A stretch of 8,933 nucleotides of DNA from JACJYE01 sp964432875 (GCA_964432875.1 CAYSPJ010000168.1:1-8933), one strand, 5' to 3'. Counted from the stretch's first letter, positions 1-6,036 are shown. A program made the numbers and translations. The notes: generated from the letters alone by a model not told the origin.

Positions 1-19
1 TGGAGTAAGGGGGGGGCAA

Positions 20-68
20 GTAAAAAGTAAAAAGGAAAAAGGAAAAAGGAAAAAGTAAAAAGGGAAAA
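20..68. repeat. Purine-rich heptamer array, G(T/G)AAAAA x 7
   Basis: Seven consecutive 7-nt units read GTAAAAA, GTAAAAA, GGAAAAA, GGAAAAA, GGAAAAA, GTAAAAA and a variant GGGAAAA. Two more units (GGAAAAA, GTAAAAA) follow at 110-123, after the first 42-bp repeat copy, as if that element had interrupted the array. The period is not a multiple of three and no gene covers it, so it is probably a slippage-prone simple repeat. It is close to the contig edge, where such tracts often break assemblies. Confidence 0.85.
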
Positions 69-110
69 GGAGCGAAGCGACATCCCGTCTGAACGGAGTG
101 AAGCGGGAAG
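69..110. repeat. 42-bp dispersed repeat, copy A
   Basis: This copy aligns without gaps to 189-230 at 33 of 42 positions. Its core CATCCCGTC...GAA...GCGGGAA is shared with copy B. Inside the copy, GGAGCGAAGCGA (69-80) and GGAGTGAAGCGG (95-106) form an imperfect direct repeat, and CCCG (84-87) can pair with CGGG (104-107). I read it as a non-coding interspersed repeat of unknown type; orientation is arbitrary. Confidence 0.7.
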
Positions 111-188
111 GAAAAAGTAAAAAAGGGGGGCTGTCCTGTGTTGAAGGGCAAAAATGGCGGGTAGGGCACACCCAGACTAAACAAAGCT

Positions 189-230
189 GGAACGAAGTGT
201 CATCCCGTCCGAATGTATTGAGGCGGGAAA
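189..230. repeat. 42-bp dispersed repeat, copy B
   Basis: Diverged second copy of the element at 69-110, in the same orientation and starting exactly 120 bp after it. The nine substitutions are mostly transitions and there are no indels. The sequence between the copies is not itself duplicated, so this looks like two insertions of one element rather than a 120-bp tandem duplication. Confidence 0.7.
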
Positions 231-273
231 AGGGGAAGTCGTCCCCGATAAATCCAAAAATTGCTGGGGGAAG

Positions 274-305
274 CTTGCATATTTCCTCTGAAAGCGTTAA
301 TTTCG
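274..305 (+). promoter_or_regulatory. Possible Bacteroidota-type promoter for the lipoprotein gene
   Basis: CTTG at 274-277 resembles a -33 box and TAATTTCG at 298-305 matches the -7 consensus TAnnTTTG except for one base, with 20 bp between them. Transcription would start about 20 nt before the ATG at 335. The match is imperfect and was found by eye. Confidence 0.3.
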
Positions 306-334
306 AGGCATTTATCACTTAAAGCCAATATGTT

Positions 335-898
335 ATGTCCAAAACCGAGCTTTTTACCTTTGTACTGGCGCTGAGCGCCGTAGTATTGCTGCCCGCTTGC
401 AGCCCCGGCAGTGCTTGTGGCGACCCAGCACTGGTCACCATCCCCGCTGCCGACGATTCCGCACCCGAGCTAACCTGGATGATTACCCAGGCCTCGGAGA
501 CGCCCGATGGGCCAATTTCCTCTATCGGGCCTTACACCGGGGCGGAGGTGACCATCAACGTCAAGCCTACGGATGACGTGAAAGTCTATTTGATAGCCCG
601 TGACGAGCAGAGCGGCGTGAAGCAGGTGAGTTCGTCTGGCGGCTTTGGGCAGACCTGTACCTCTGCCTCGGGTGCCATCGCTGCCTCGGGTATCCTGCCG
701 GCCCATTCGCAAGACCTGAGCTTTCTCACGGTCTGCGGCATGATCGAGTGGCGCCTGCCAGAGCTGACCATCGAAACGGGCATGGCTTGTGTGGCGGGCA
801 GCACCCTGACCCAGTTGGGCTTTGGGCTTACCGGCACTGCGGAAAACAATAAAGGCGGCACGGCTACTTCAGTGCTGACCATTAATGTGATTCCTTAG
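335..898 (+). CDS. Small lipoprotein of unknown function
   Basis: I do not recognise a family. The 187-residue product begins with a lipoprotein signal: hydrophobic residues 6-19, then lipobox L19-P20-A21-C22, so it should be lipidated at Cys22 and held in the cell envelope. The mature part is rich in Thr, Ser and Gly, with alternating hydrophobic strands (EVTINVKP near 71-78, VKVYLIARD 82-90, SVLTINVIP at the end). This suggests a beta-sandwich of Ig-like type, which is inference only. Four further cysteines (28, 108, 134, 152) could form disulfides after export. The ATG at 335 is chosen because it places the signal at the N-terminus; an ATG at 330 is in another frame. No Shine-Dalgarno is visible. 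Its last 17 bp overlap the convergent DUF2891 gene, so no terminator separates the two. Confidence 0.8.
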   Translation: MSKTELFTFVLALSAVVLLPACSPGSACGDPALVTIPAADDSAPELTWMITQASETPDGPISSIGPYTGAEVTINVKPTDDVKVYLIARDEQSGVKQVSSSGGFGQTCTSASGAIAASGILPAHSQDLSFLTVCGMIEWRLPELTIETGMACVAGSTLTQLGFGLTGTAENNKGGTATSVLTINVIP

Positions 899-1988
899 CC
901 ATCAACAGCGCATAAATCGCGAAAGAAGCCAGCCAGTGCTCGCCCTCGTACCCGCCGTCTACGATACTGGGCAGGGAAAAGCGGATGTGCTCATCAGCTA
1001 CTGTTTTCAGGTGGCCGTATTCCGGCAGGGCCTGAGCGATGCCATACAGGCACCAGGCGCGGCTGAAGTTGAGCCCGTCGAGGTGTACCAGCTTACCATC
1101 GGTGCGGTCAGAGACGATGCCGGGGGGCAGGGCGAAGCCAGGGTGCGATAATCCTGGCAGGAAGCCGTTCAGCCACGCCCGGAACTCAGCTGGCGGCATC
1201 ACCCGGCGCATGAGGTTAGCTTCTTCCAGGCAGGGCGAGAGGAAGTCGTAGCCGCTGGGTTCCCAGCCTAGCGGGCACCCGCGGTCGGCGGCGTAGAAAT
1301 CTCGCGCCCGCTGCTCGATGAGCTGGCGCAGGGAATCCTGCCCGGTGGCAGCGGCGTAGTCCCAGGCGAAAGCCAGCCCAAAAGCCGTATTGGTATGTTC
1401 GCCCACGCGGATGGGGTAATAGAGCTTGGGCAAAAACTCCAGGTAGAGCATGGCGATGCGTTCGGCCAGGGGCTGCAGGTTTTGCGCCAGCTCGCGGGCC
1501 AGCGGGTCGTCCCAGCCGTGCAGCTCTTCAGCCAGCTTGAGCAGCCAGGCCCAGCCATAGGTGCGCTCAAAGCCTTTGTTGTGAGGCTGGCTGAAGTAAG
1601 CCAGCTCGAGTTGGATGTTTTCCGCCGTGATGTTTTCTGCCAGCTTTTGCCGGATGAGCGCGGCCTGCTCCAGCTCGGGGAATTGCTTGAGGAGATAGGC
1701 CAGCATCCAATGGCCATGCACGGCCGAATGCCAATCGAAGCAGCCGTAAAATGCCGGGTGCAGCTCCAGTGGCCCGGCAAGCTCCTCGGCACTAGCCAGC
1801 ACTTGCCCCAGCTTGTTGGGGTATTCTTGCTGTATGCACTTCAAAGGCAATTGGGCCAGGCGGTTGGCTTCGGCCAAAGCCAGCCGTGCCGCATCTTGTC
1901 TCATAGGCTGTGGTTGGGCGCTGGCCATGGGCAGGATGCCCTGCCAGAGGCTTAGCGCCAGGGATAGAAGCAAAATTCTTTGTTTCAA
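882..1988 (-). CDS. DUF2891 family protein, exported
   Basis: The 368-residue product is recognised as DUF2891 from its conserved CFDWHSAVHGHW segment (83-94), with RTYGWAWLLKL (142-152), EPSGYDFLSPCLEEA (243-257), HLDGLNFSRAWCLYGIA (302-318) and EGEHWLASFA (348-357). The Trp/His-rich helical pattern suggests an alpha/alpha-barrel, but no biochemical role is established that I know of. Residues 1-24 form a Sec signal peptide with likely cleavage at ASA|QP, so it acts in the periplasm or outside. The start codon is TTG: an in-frame TAA lies 12 nt upstream and the only nearby ATG (1993) reads ATG-CTT-TGA and ends at once. It is the second gene of an operon, 12 nt after the alpha/beta hydrolase, and is probably translationally coupled to it. 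Length and motifs look complete. Confidence 0.88.
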   Translation of the reverse strand: MKQRILLLSLALSLWQGILPMASAQPQPMRQDAARLALAEANRLAQLPLKCIQQEYPNKLGQVLASAEELAGPLELHPAFYGCFDWHSAVHGHWMLAYLLKQFPELEQAALIRQKLAENITAENIQLELAYFSQPHNKGFERTYGWAWLLKLAEELHGWDDPLARELAQNLQPLAERIAMLYLEFLPKLYYPIRVGEHTNTAFGLAFAWDYAAATGQDSLRQLIEQRARDFYAADRGCPLGWEPSGYDFLSPCLEEANLMRRVMPPAEFRAWLNGFLPGLSHPGFALPPGIVSDRTDGKLVHLDGLNFSRAWCLYGIAQALPEYGHLKTVADEHIRFSLPSIVDGGYEGEHWLASFAIYALLMAKESH

Positions 1989-1996
1989 AGCATTAG

Positions 1997-2003
1997 TCCT
2001 TTA
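1997..2003 (-). promoter_or_regulatory. Shine-Dalgarno overlapping the upstream stop codon
   Basis: On the minus strand the stop TAA of the alpha/beta hydrolase runs straight into AGGA, giving TAAAGGA. The spacer to the TTG start at 1988 is 8 nt, which is ideal, whereas the out-of-frame ATG at 1993 would have only 3 nt. This decides the TTG start and implies re-initiation by ribosomes finishing the upstream gene. It is the only clear Shine-Dalgarno in the window. Confidence 0.6.
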
Positions 2004-3041
2004 GAGCGTTCCGGCATCAACATCTTTGATGAATTGAATAACGCCTTTAAAATAGGCCTCGGCATCATCATACATCGCCCAGTGAGCTCCTTCAGGGCAG
2101 TAGTGGTAGCGGCCTTTAGGCAGTTGCGAAGCCATCCATTCCTTGTGCTTGGGGTCCATGGTGTCGTATTGGGCGCCAACGGTGAGGGTAGGCACCTGGA
2201 TTTGAGGCAAGTCGCCAGAACGATCCCATTCCTTGAGGGTGGCATCGCCTACTACGCCAAACTCGCTCGGGCCCTGCATGCGCAGGTAGATGTCGTAATT
2301 GAGCCCACCCAACGAGCGCAGCACCGGCTCGGGCCACTCTTCCAGCGGCTTGCGCAGCACGTGCTTGGGATAGTAGTGGGTCTCCACCAGTTCCAGATAG
2401 CGCGGGTTGGTGTAGTCGCCTGCTTCCTCCATGGCGCGGATTTCTTTCAATACCTCGGGATCGAGGCCCGGCCCCAAGACTTCCTCCGCGTATTTCACGT
2501 AGGCGGGTATGGAAGACATCATGTTGGAGATGATCAGCCCTTTGAGGTGCTGCTGGTACTTCAGCGCATACTCAATGCCCAGGATACCACCCCAGGAGTG
2601 CCCCAGGATGTAAAAATTGTCTTTGTTCAAACCCAGCGCCTGGCGCACCTGCTCCACTTCTTCTACAAAGCGGGCAGTATCCCAAAGCGAAGTATCTTCC
2701 GGCTGGCTGCTATAGGCCGAGCCGAGCTGGTCGTAGTAGTAGTATTGGATCCCTTCGCGGGGGAAGTAGCTGTCGAAGATTTCGAAGTATTCATGAGTGG
2801 CGCCAGGGCCGCCGTGCAGCAGCAGTACCTTGATGCGGGGATTATTGCCCACCCGCTTGGTCCAGACCTGGAAATCGCCCGAGGGGGTAGAGATGGGGAT
2901 CATCTTCACCCCGCCGCTGTTGATGTCGTCGTGGCCATCGTGGCTGAAGTAGGAAGCCAGGGTAGTGCCTTGTTCAGGCTGGGGGGCGCAAGCCTGAAGC
3001 AGCAGTAGCGCCAGTAAGGGTAAGAAAGCCAGGTTTTTCAT
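2001..3041 (-). CDS. Lipoprotein proline iminopeptidase-type alpha/beta hydrolase (S33)
   Basis: The 346-residue product has an N-terminal lipobox L15-Q16-A17-C18 followed by an alpha/beta-hydrolase fold. Family hallmarks are HGGPG (76-80, oxyanion hole), DQLGSAYS (104-111), GHSWGG (147-152, nucleophile Ser149), Asp293 in QYDTMDP and His320 in GAHWAMYDD, so the Ser-Asp-His triad is intact. S33 proline iminopeptidases remove N-terminal proline or other residues from short peptides; a cap domain would lie around 175-270. Most characterised members are cytosolic, so a lipid-anchored form implies peptide trimming in the periplasm or at the surface, which is inference. Related hydrolases also cleave esters or amides, so the substrate is uncertain. 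It leads an operon with DUF2891 and diverges from the M28 peptidase. No Shine-Dalgarno precedes the ATG. Confidence 0.9.
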   Translation of the reverse strand: MKNLAFLPLLALLLLQACAPQPEQGTTLASYFSHDGHDDINSGGVKMIPISTPSGDFQVWTKRVGNNPRIKVLLLHGGPGATHEYFEIFDSYFPREGIQYYYYDQLGSAYSSQPEDTSLWDTARFVEEVEQVRQALGLNKDNFYILGHSWGGILGIEYALKYQQHLKGLIISNMMSSIPAYVKYAEEVLGPGLDPEVLKEIRAMEEAGDYTNPRYLELVETHYYPKHVLRKPLEEWPEPVLRSLGGLNYDIYLRMQGPSEFGVVGDATLKEWDRSGDLPQIQVPTLTVGAQYDTMDPKHKEWMASQLPKGRYHYCPEGAHWAMYDDAEAYFKGVIQFIKDVDAGTL

Positions 3042-3140
3042 CGCGTCTTGTTTGATTTTGGTTGAAAGCGGCCATGTGCTGCGGGTTCCGAGCTATAAGC
3101 TGCCAGAAGCTTAAAAAGCCGAAGCAAAGCCGATCTGCCC

Positions 3141-3148
3141 CAAAGATA
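3141..3148 (-). promoter_or_regulatory. Possible -7 promoter box for the hydrolase-DUF2891 operon
   Basis: Read on the minus strand, the sequence is TATCTTTG, an exact match to the Bacteroidota -7 consensus TAnnTTTG. It lies about 100 nt upstream of the start codon at 3041. No convincing -33 TTTG is present at the usual distance; only a T-run occurs there. The remaining divergent region shows a weaker plus-strand candidate, TTATTTTG at 3171-3178, for the M28 gene. Confidence 0.4.
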
Positions 3149-3203
3149 AGCAAGGGCTGGCGAAAAATTGTTATTTTGCGCTTTTACCATGATAAAGAGT
3201 TGA

Positions 3204-3225
3204 GGTTGAGCCTTGCGGTTCAACC
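3204..3225. promoter_or_regulatory. 9-bp stem-loop upstream of the M28 peptidase gene
   Basis: GGTTGAGCC (3204-3212) can pair with GGTTCAACC (3217-3225) over nine base pairs, one of them G-U, around the tetraloop TTGC. It lies 38 bp before the ATG at 3264, within the divergent intergenic region. As both flanking genes point away from it, it is not a terminator for either. It may be an mRNA leader hairpin or a protein-binding palindrome. Confidence 0.5.
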
Positions 3226-3263
3226 CCGCGAATAGTTACTAACCATCAATCAATACCTTCGAC

Positions 3264-4904
3264 ATGAAATATCCGACCATTTTCAGCCTGCTGTGGATAG
3301 CCCTGGCCGCCCTGAGCGCCTGTACCGGCGATGCTTCGCGCGGCGAAGCGCAGGAAATCGCCATTGATACCCTCACCATCGGCCGCCATTTGCAGGCCCT
3401 GGCTTCCGACGAATTCCTGGGCCGCAAGCCCTTTACTGAGGGCGAGGCCAAGACGCTGGCCTATCTGGAAGGAGAACTAAAAAAACTAGGCTTGCAGGGT
3501 GCCAACCAGGGCAGCTTCTTACAAGAAGTGCCTTTGGTAGAAATTGCGCCTCAAGCCGATTCCGTGATGCAGGTGAAGGCACCTGGCAAGAGCTTTGAAC
3601 TGCGCCTGCGCGATGATTTCGTGCTTTATACCCAGCGCGAGCAGGCCGAAGTCCGGGTTGAGGATGCGGAAGTGGTCTTCTGCGGCTACGGCATCGTAGC
3701 CCCTGAATATGGTTGGAATGACTATGAGGGTATGGATATGAAAGGCAAAATCGCCCTGGTACTGGTAAACGACCCCGGTTACGAGAGCGAAGACAGCCTT
3801 TTTTTCAAAGGCAACATCATGACTTATTACGGCCGTTGGACCTACAAGTTTGAAGAAGCTGCGCGGCAGGGCGCGGCGGGCGTACTCGTGGTACACCAAC
3901 CTGGCCCGGCGGGTTACCCCTGGTTTGTATCGCAAGGCTCTTCCCTGGCGCCCCGCCTCAACCTGGTGACGCCTAACCAGGGCATGGACCGCTGCGCCGT
4001 GCAAGGTTGGGTGACCCTCAACGCCGCCGTCGAGCTGCTGCGGGCCTCATCGGTCAAGGGCATCAAGTTCTTCGAAGCGGCCGGGCAGCCGGGCTTTAAG
4101 CCCATCCCGCTGGGGGTCCAGGTTTCAGTCGGACTGAAGAATACCTTTAAGCAAAATGTCTCCTACAACGTGGCGGCCATGCTGCCCGGCACCGAGCGCC
4201 CCGATGAAGTCATTATCTATTCTGCCCACTGGGACCACCTCGGCGTAGGCGCTCCGGTAGAAGGCGACTCGATATATAATGGCGCAGTGGATAACGCCAG
4301 CGGTACCGCCGCCTTGCTGGCCATCGCCGAGGCTTTCGCCAAACTGGAACCAAAGCCGGAGCGCACCATCGTCTTCCTCTTTGTTACGGCGGAAGAACAA
4401 GGGCTGCTCGGCTCCCGTTACTACTGCGCCAACCCTTTGTTCCCCATCACAAAGACCGTCGCTAATATCAATATGGACGGCCTCAATCCCAACGGCCGCA
4501 TGAAAGACCTCACCGTCATCGGCTACGGGCAATCGGAGCTGGACGATTACGCCCAAGTAGAAGCCACCCGCCAGGGGCGCTACATCATACCCGACCAGGA
4601 GCCGGAGAAAGGCTACTACTTCCGCTCCGATCACTTCAACTTCGCCCGTGTCGGCGTGCCTGCGCTCTACGCCAGCGGCAATTACGACCACTGGGATCAG
4701 GGCATGGAATATGGCAAGGCCAAAGCCGATGAATATACTTCCCAGCGCTACCACCGGCCTTCCGACGAGTATGCGCCCGGCCTGTGGGAGCTTTCGGGCG
4801 TCGCACAGGATGCGCAGTTGTATTTCAATATCGGCCTGCGCCTGGCTAACGAGCGTAGCTTCCCCCAATGGCGAGAGGGCTCGGAGTTTAAACGGCAGGA
4901 ATAG
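3264..4904 (+). CDS. M28 family metallopeptidase with PA domain, lipoprotein
   Basis: The 546-residue product carries a lipobox L17-S18-A19-C20. A protease-associated insert follows at about 130-230 (CGYGIVAPEYGWNDYEGMDMKGK onward), then the catalytic M28 aminopeptidase domain from about 295. The expected di-zinc site is intact: His322 with Asp324 in AHWDHLG, bridging Asp343 in GAVDNASG, catalytic Glu377 and ligand Glu378 in TAEEQG, Asp405 in INMDG, and His497 in RYHRPSDE. M28 enzymes of this layout release N-terminal residues from peptides; the lipid anchor puts this one in the envelope. It is transcribed divergently from the other predicted peptidase, so shared regulation is plausible. The ATG at 3264 gives the signal at the N-terminus; no Shine-Dalgarno precedes it. 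Exact substrate preference cannot be read from the sequence. Confidence 0.93.
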   Translation: MKYPTIFSLLWIALAALSACTGDASRGEAQEIAIDTLTIGRHLQALASDEFLGRKPFTEGEAKTLAYLEGELKKLGLQGANQGSFLQEVPLVEIAPQADSVMQVKAPGKSFELRLRDDFVLYTQREQAEVRVEDAEVVFCGYGIVAPEYGWNDYEGMDMKGKIALVLVNDPGYESEDSLFFKGNIMTYYGRWTYKFEEAARQGAAGVLVVHQPGPAGYPWFVSQGSSLAPRLNLVTPNQGMDRCAVQGWVTLNAAVELLRASSVKGIKFFEAAGQPGFKPIPLGVQVSVGLKNTFKQNVSYNVAAMLPGTERPDEVIIYSAHWDHLGVGAPVEGDSIYNGAVDNASGTAALLAIAEAFAKLEPKPERTIVFLFVTAEEQGLLGSRYYCANPLFPITKTVANINMDGLNPNGRMKDLTVIGYGQSELDDYAQVEATRQGRYIIPDQEPEKGYYFRSDHFNFARVGVPALYASGNYDHWDQGMEYGKAKADEYTSQRYHRPSDEYAPGLWELSGVAQDAQLYFNIGLRLANERSFPQWREGSEFKRQE

Positions 4905-5249
4905 GTACAGGGGAGCCTGCTGGAGATGAATGCAGCCTTATGCTGGTCAGCGCCAGGGTTTGTGCATTGGGGGCCTCTTTAGGGCAATGCCGCCGACTTG
5001 AGCGCAGAGGCAGATAAGTTGCTGGGCGTTCACATCCTCATTTGTTTGAAGATCGAAGATTACTGCATAACTCACCATAGAGGCTACTCTCTTGCTCCTA
5101 GTTGGCCTGGTTGAGTATTTTTCTCCTTTGCCGATTCAGGTCGGTCTGTTCAAAAAAAATATTCATCAACCCACCGATCAAATGAACTTTTTCTAGCCAA
5201 TCGCATTTAATGTTTAAACATCGAATAACAAAAACAGAATTTAGGTATT
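4905..5249. other. 345-bp intergenic spacer
   Basis: No clear terminator follows the M28 gene; only a 4-bp CAGC/GCTG stem occurs near 4932-4945. The left part may hold a 43-residue minus-strand ORF, listed separately. The right part, from about 5110, is distinctly AT-rich compared with the flanking genes and should contain the promoter of the YceI gene, but I see no good TAnnTTTG box. The only ribosome-binding hint is AGG four bases before the YceI ATG. Confidence 0.5.
4947..5078 (-). CDS. Possible 43-residue small protein, unrecognised
   Basis: An ATG-to-TGA frame on the minus strand encodes 43 residues starting MVSYAVIFDLQTNEDVNAQQ and continuing with LICLCAQVGGIALKRP. The first two thirds has a protein-like composition, with alternating hydrophobic and charged residues, and does not look like low-complexity antisense noise. 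It lies in a real intergenic space, not opposite a known gene. AGGAGC occurs about 17 nt before the ATG, too far to be a normal Shine-Dalgarno. I do not recognise the product; it could be a small real gene, a gene remnant or chance. Confidence 0.25.
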   Translation of the reverse strand: MVSYAVIFDLQTNEDVNAQQLICLCAQVGGIALKRPPMHKPWR

Positions 5250-5792
5250 ATGGTATCCACTAACGTAACCACCAAATGGGTCGTTGACCCCACGCACAGC
5301 GAAATCACTTTCCGGGTAAAGCACCTGATGATCACCAACGTCAAAGGCGAGTTCCGCAAGTTCACGGCCGAAATCGATGGCGAGGACTTCAGGACGGCCC
5401 CAGTCCGGGTGGCGATTGACGCTGCCTCGATCTTTACCAACGAAGACAAGCGCGATGAGCACCTGCGCAGCGCAGACTTTTTCGATGCAGAAAACCATCC
5501 CGAGCTTACCTTCGAGACCAAGTCTTTCACCAGGAAGGGCGATGAGGAGTACGTCCTGACGGGCATCCTGACCATCAAAGGCCTGAGCAAGGAAGTCGCT
5601 TTTGACGTCGAGTTTGGCGGCATCAACAAAGACCCCTGGGGCAACGAAAAGGCGGGATTCTCCCTCAATGGCAAAATCAACCGCAAGGATTGGGGCCTGA
5701 ACTGGAACGCCGCCCTCGAAACAGGCGGCGTATTGGTGAGCGAAGAGGTGCGCATCAATGCCGAGGTACAGTTTGTGAAACAAACCCCGTAG
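5250..5792 (+). CDS. YceI family protein, cytoplasmic form
   Basis: The 180-residue product spans one complete YceI domain, a lipocalin-like beta-barrel that in characterised members binds polyisoprenoids or other amphiphiles. Typical segments are WVVDPTHSEITFRVKHLMI (10-28), VKGEFRKFTAEID (31-43), the HLRSADFFDAENHPELTFET stretch (71-90), LTGILTIKGLSKEV (103-116) and the DWGLNWNAALETGGVLVSEEV end (148-168). There is no signal peptide or lipobox, so it should stay in the cytoplasm; family members without a signal are common. Its ligand is unknown. It stands alone on the plus strand. Its stop codon TAG is formed by the first bases (GTAG) of a palindromic repeat element, so the C-terminus may have been set by that element's insertion. 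Confidence 0.92.
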   Translation: MVSTNVTTKWVVDPTHSEITFRVKHLMITNVKGEFRKFTAEIDGEDFRTAPVRVAIDAASIFTNEDKRDEHLRSADFFDAENHPELTFETKSFTRKGDEEYVLTGILTIKGLSKEVAFDVEFGGINKDPWGNEKAGFSLNGKINRKDWGLNWNAALETGGVLVSEEVRINAEVQFVKQTP

Positions 5793-6025
5793 AGACGATT
5801 CACGAATCGTCTCAGATTCACGAATCGTCTCAGATTCACGAATCGTCTCAGATTCACGAATCGCCNNNNNNNNNNNNNNNNNNNNNNNNNNNNNNNNNNN
5901 NNNNNNNNNNNNNNNNNNNNNNNNNNNNNNNNNNNNNNNNNNNNNNNNNNNNNNNNNNNNNNNNNCTCAGATTCACGAATCGTCTCAGATTCACGAATCG
6001 TCTCAGATTCACGAATCGCCCCTAC
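5789..6025. repeat. Palindromic element with internal 18-bp tandem array
   Basis: The element is bounded by GTAGAGACGATTC (5789-5801) and GAATCGCCCCTAC (6013-6025), which are inverted copies matching at 11 of 13 bases. Between them is a tandem array of GATTCACGAATCGTCTCA (period 18): four units left of the N gap, the fourth ending in GCC, and three units right of it. The first unit is a perfect palindrome with arms GAGACGATTC and GAATCGTCTC around AC (5792-5813). In later units the left arm has lost the outer bases, leaving GATTC-AC-GAATC. It has no spacers, so it is not CRISPR. It looks like a short GTAG...CTAC-type palindromic intergenic element whose core expanded by unequal exchange or slippage. 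Confidence 0.8.
5866..5965. other. Assembly gap, 100 Ns
   Basis: Exactly 100 Ns, a customary placeholder length, so the true gap size is unknown. The 55 bases before it (5811-5865) are identical to the 55 bases after it (5966-6020), so the two contigs may simply overlap there. Confidence 0.97.
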
Positions 6026-6036
6026 CGGCAACCAGG

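Larger units (their letters stand above)
1..334. other. Gene-free, repeat-rich left edge
   Basis: I find no credible gene here. The one open frame longer than 60 codons (98-322, +) starts at GTG, runs through the repeat copies and low-complexity purine tracts, and encodes a Lys/Gly/Ser-rich peptide with no recognisable domain. The stretch holds a heptamer array, two copies of a 42-bp repeat and, near its right end, a possible promoter for the lipoprotein gene. Confidence 0.6.

Noticed and set aside
98..322. 74-codon frame starting with GTG near the left edge
   Set aside because: It runs through both 42-bp repeat copies and purine-rich tracts; the product is low complexity and the start lies inside a repeat.
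1395..1955. 186-codon open frame on the plus strand
   Set aside because: Antisense shadow inside the DUF2891 gene, with no export signal or domain of its own.
1980..3008. 342-codon open frame on the plus strand
   Set aside because: It is the full antisense of the S33-type hydrolase gene, whose catalytic triad and motifs are intact. The antisense product has no recognisable domain; long antisense frames are common at this GC content.
3038..3223. 61-codon minus-strand frame in the divergent promoter region
   Set aside because: It starts at TTG inside the 3204-3225 hairpin, overlaps the start of the hydrolase gene and covers the best -7 box; no domain is visible.
4125..4868. 247-codon open frame on the minus strand
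   Set aside because: Antisense shadow of the M28 catalytic domain, which shows all metal ligands in the plus-strand frame.
5789..6025. CRISPR array
   Set aside because: Units are directly abutting with an 18-bp period and no unique spacers, and no cas gene is nearby.
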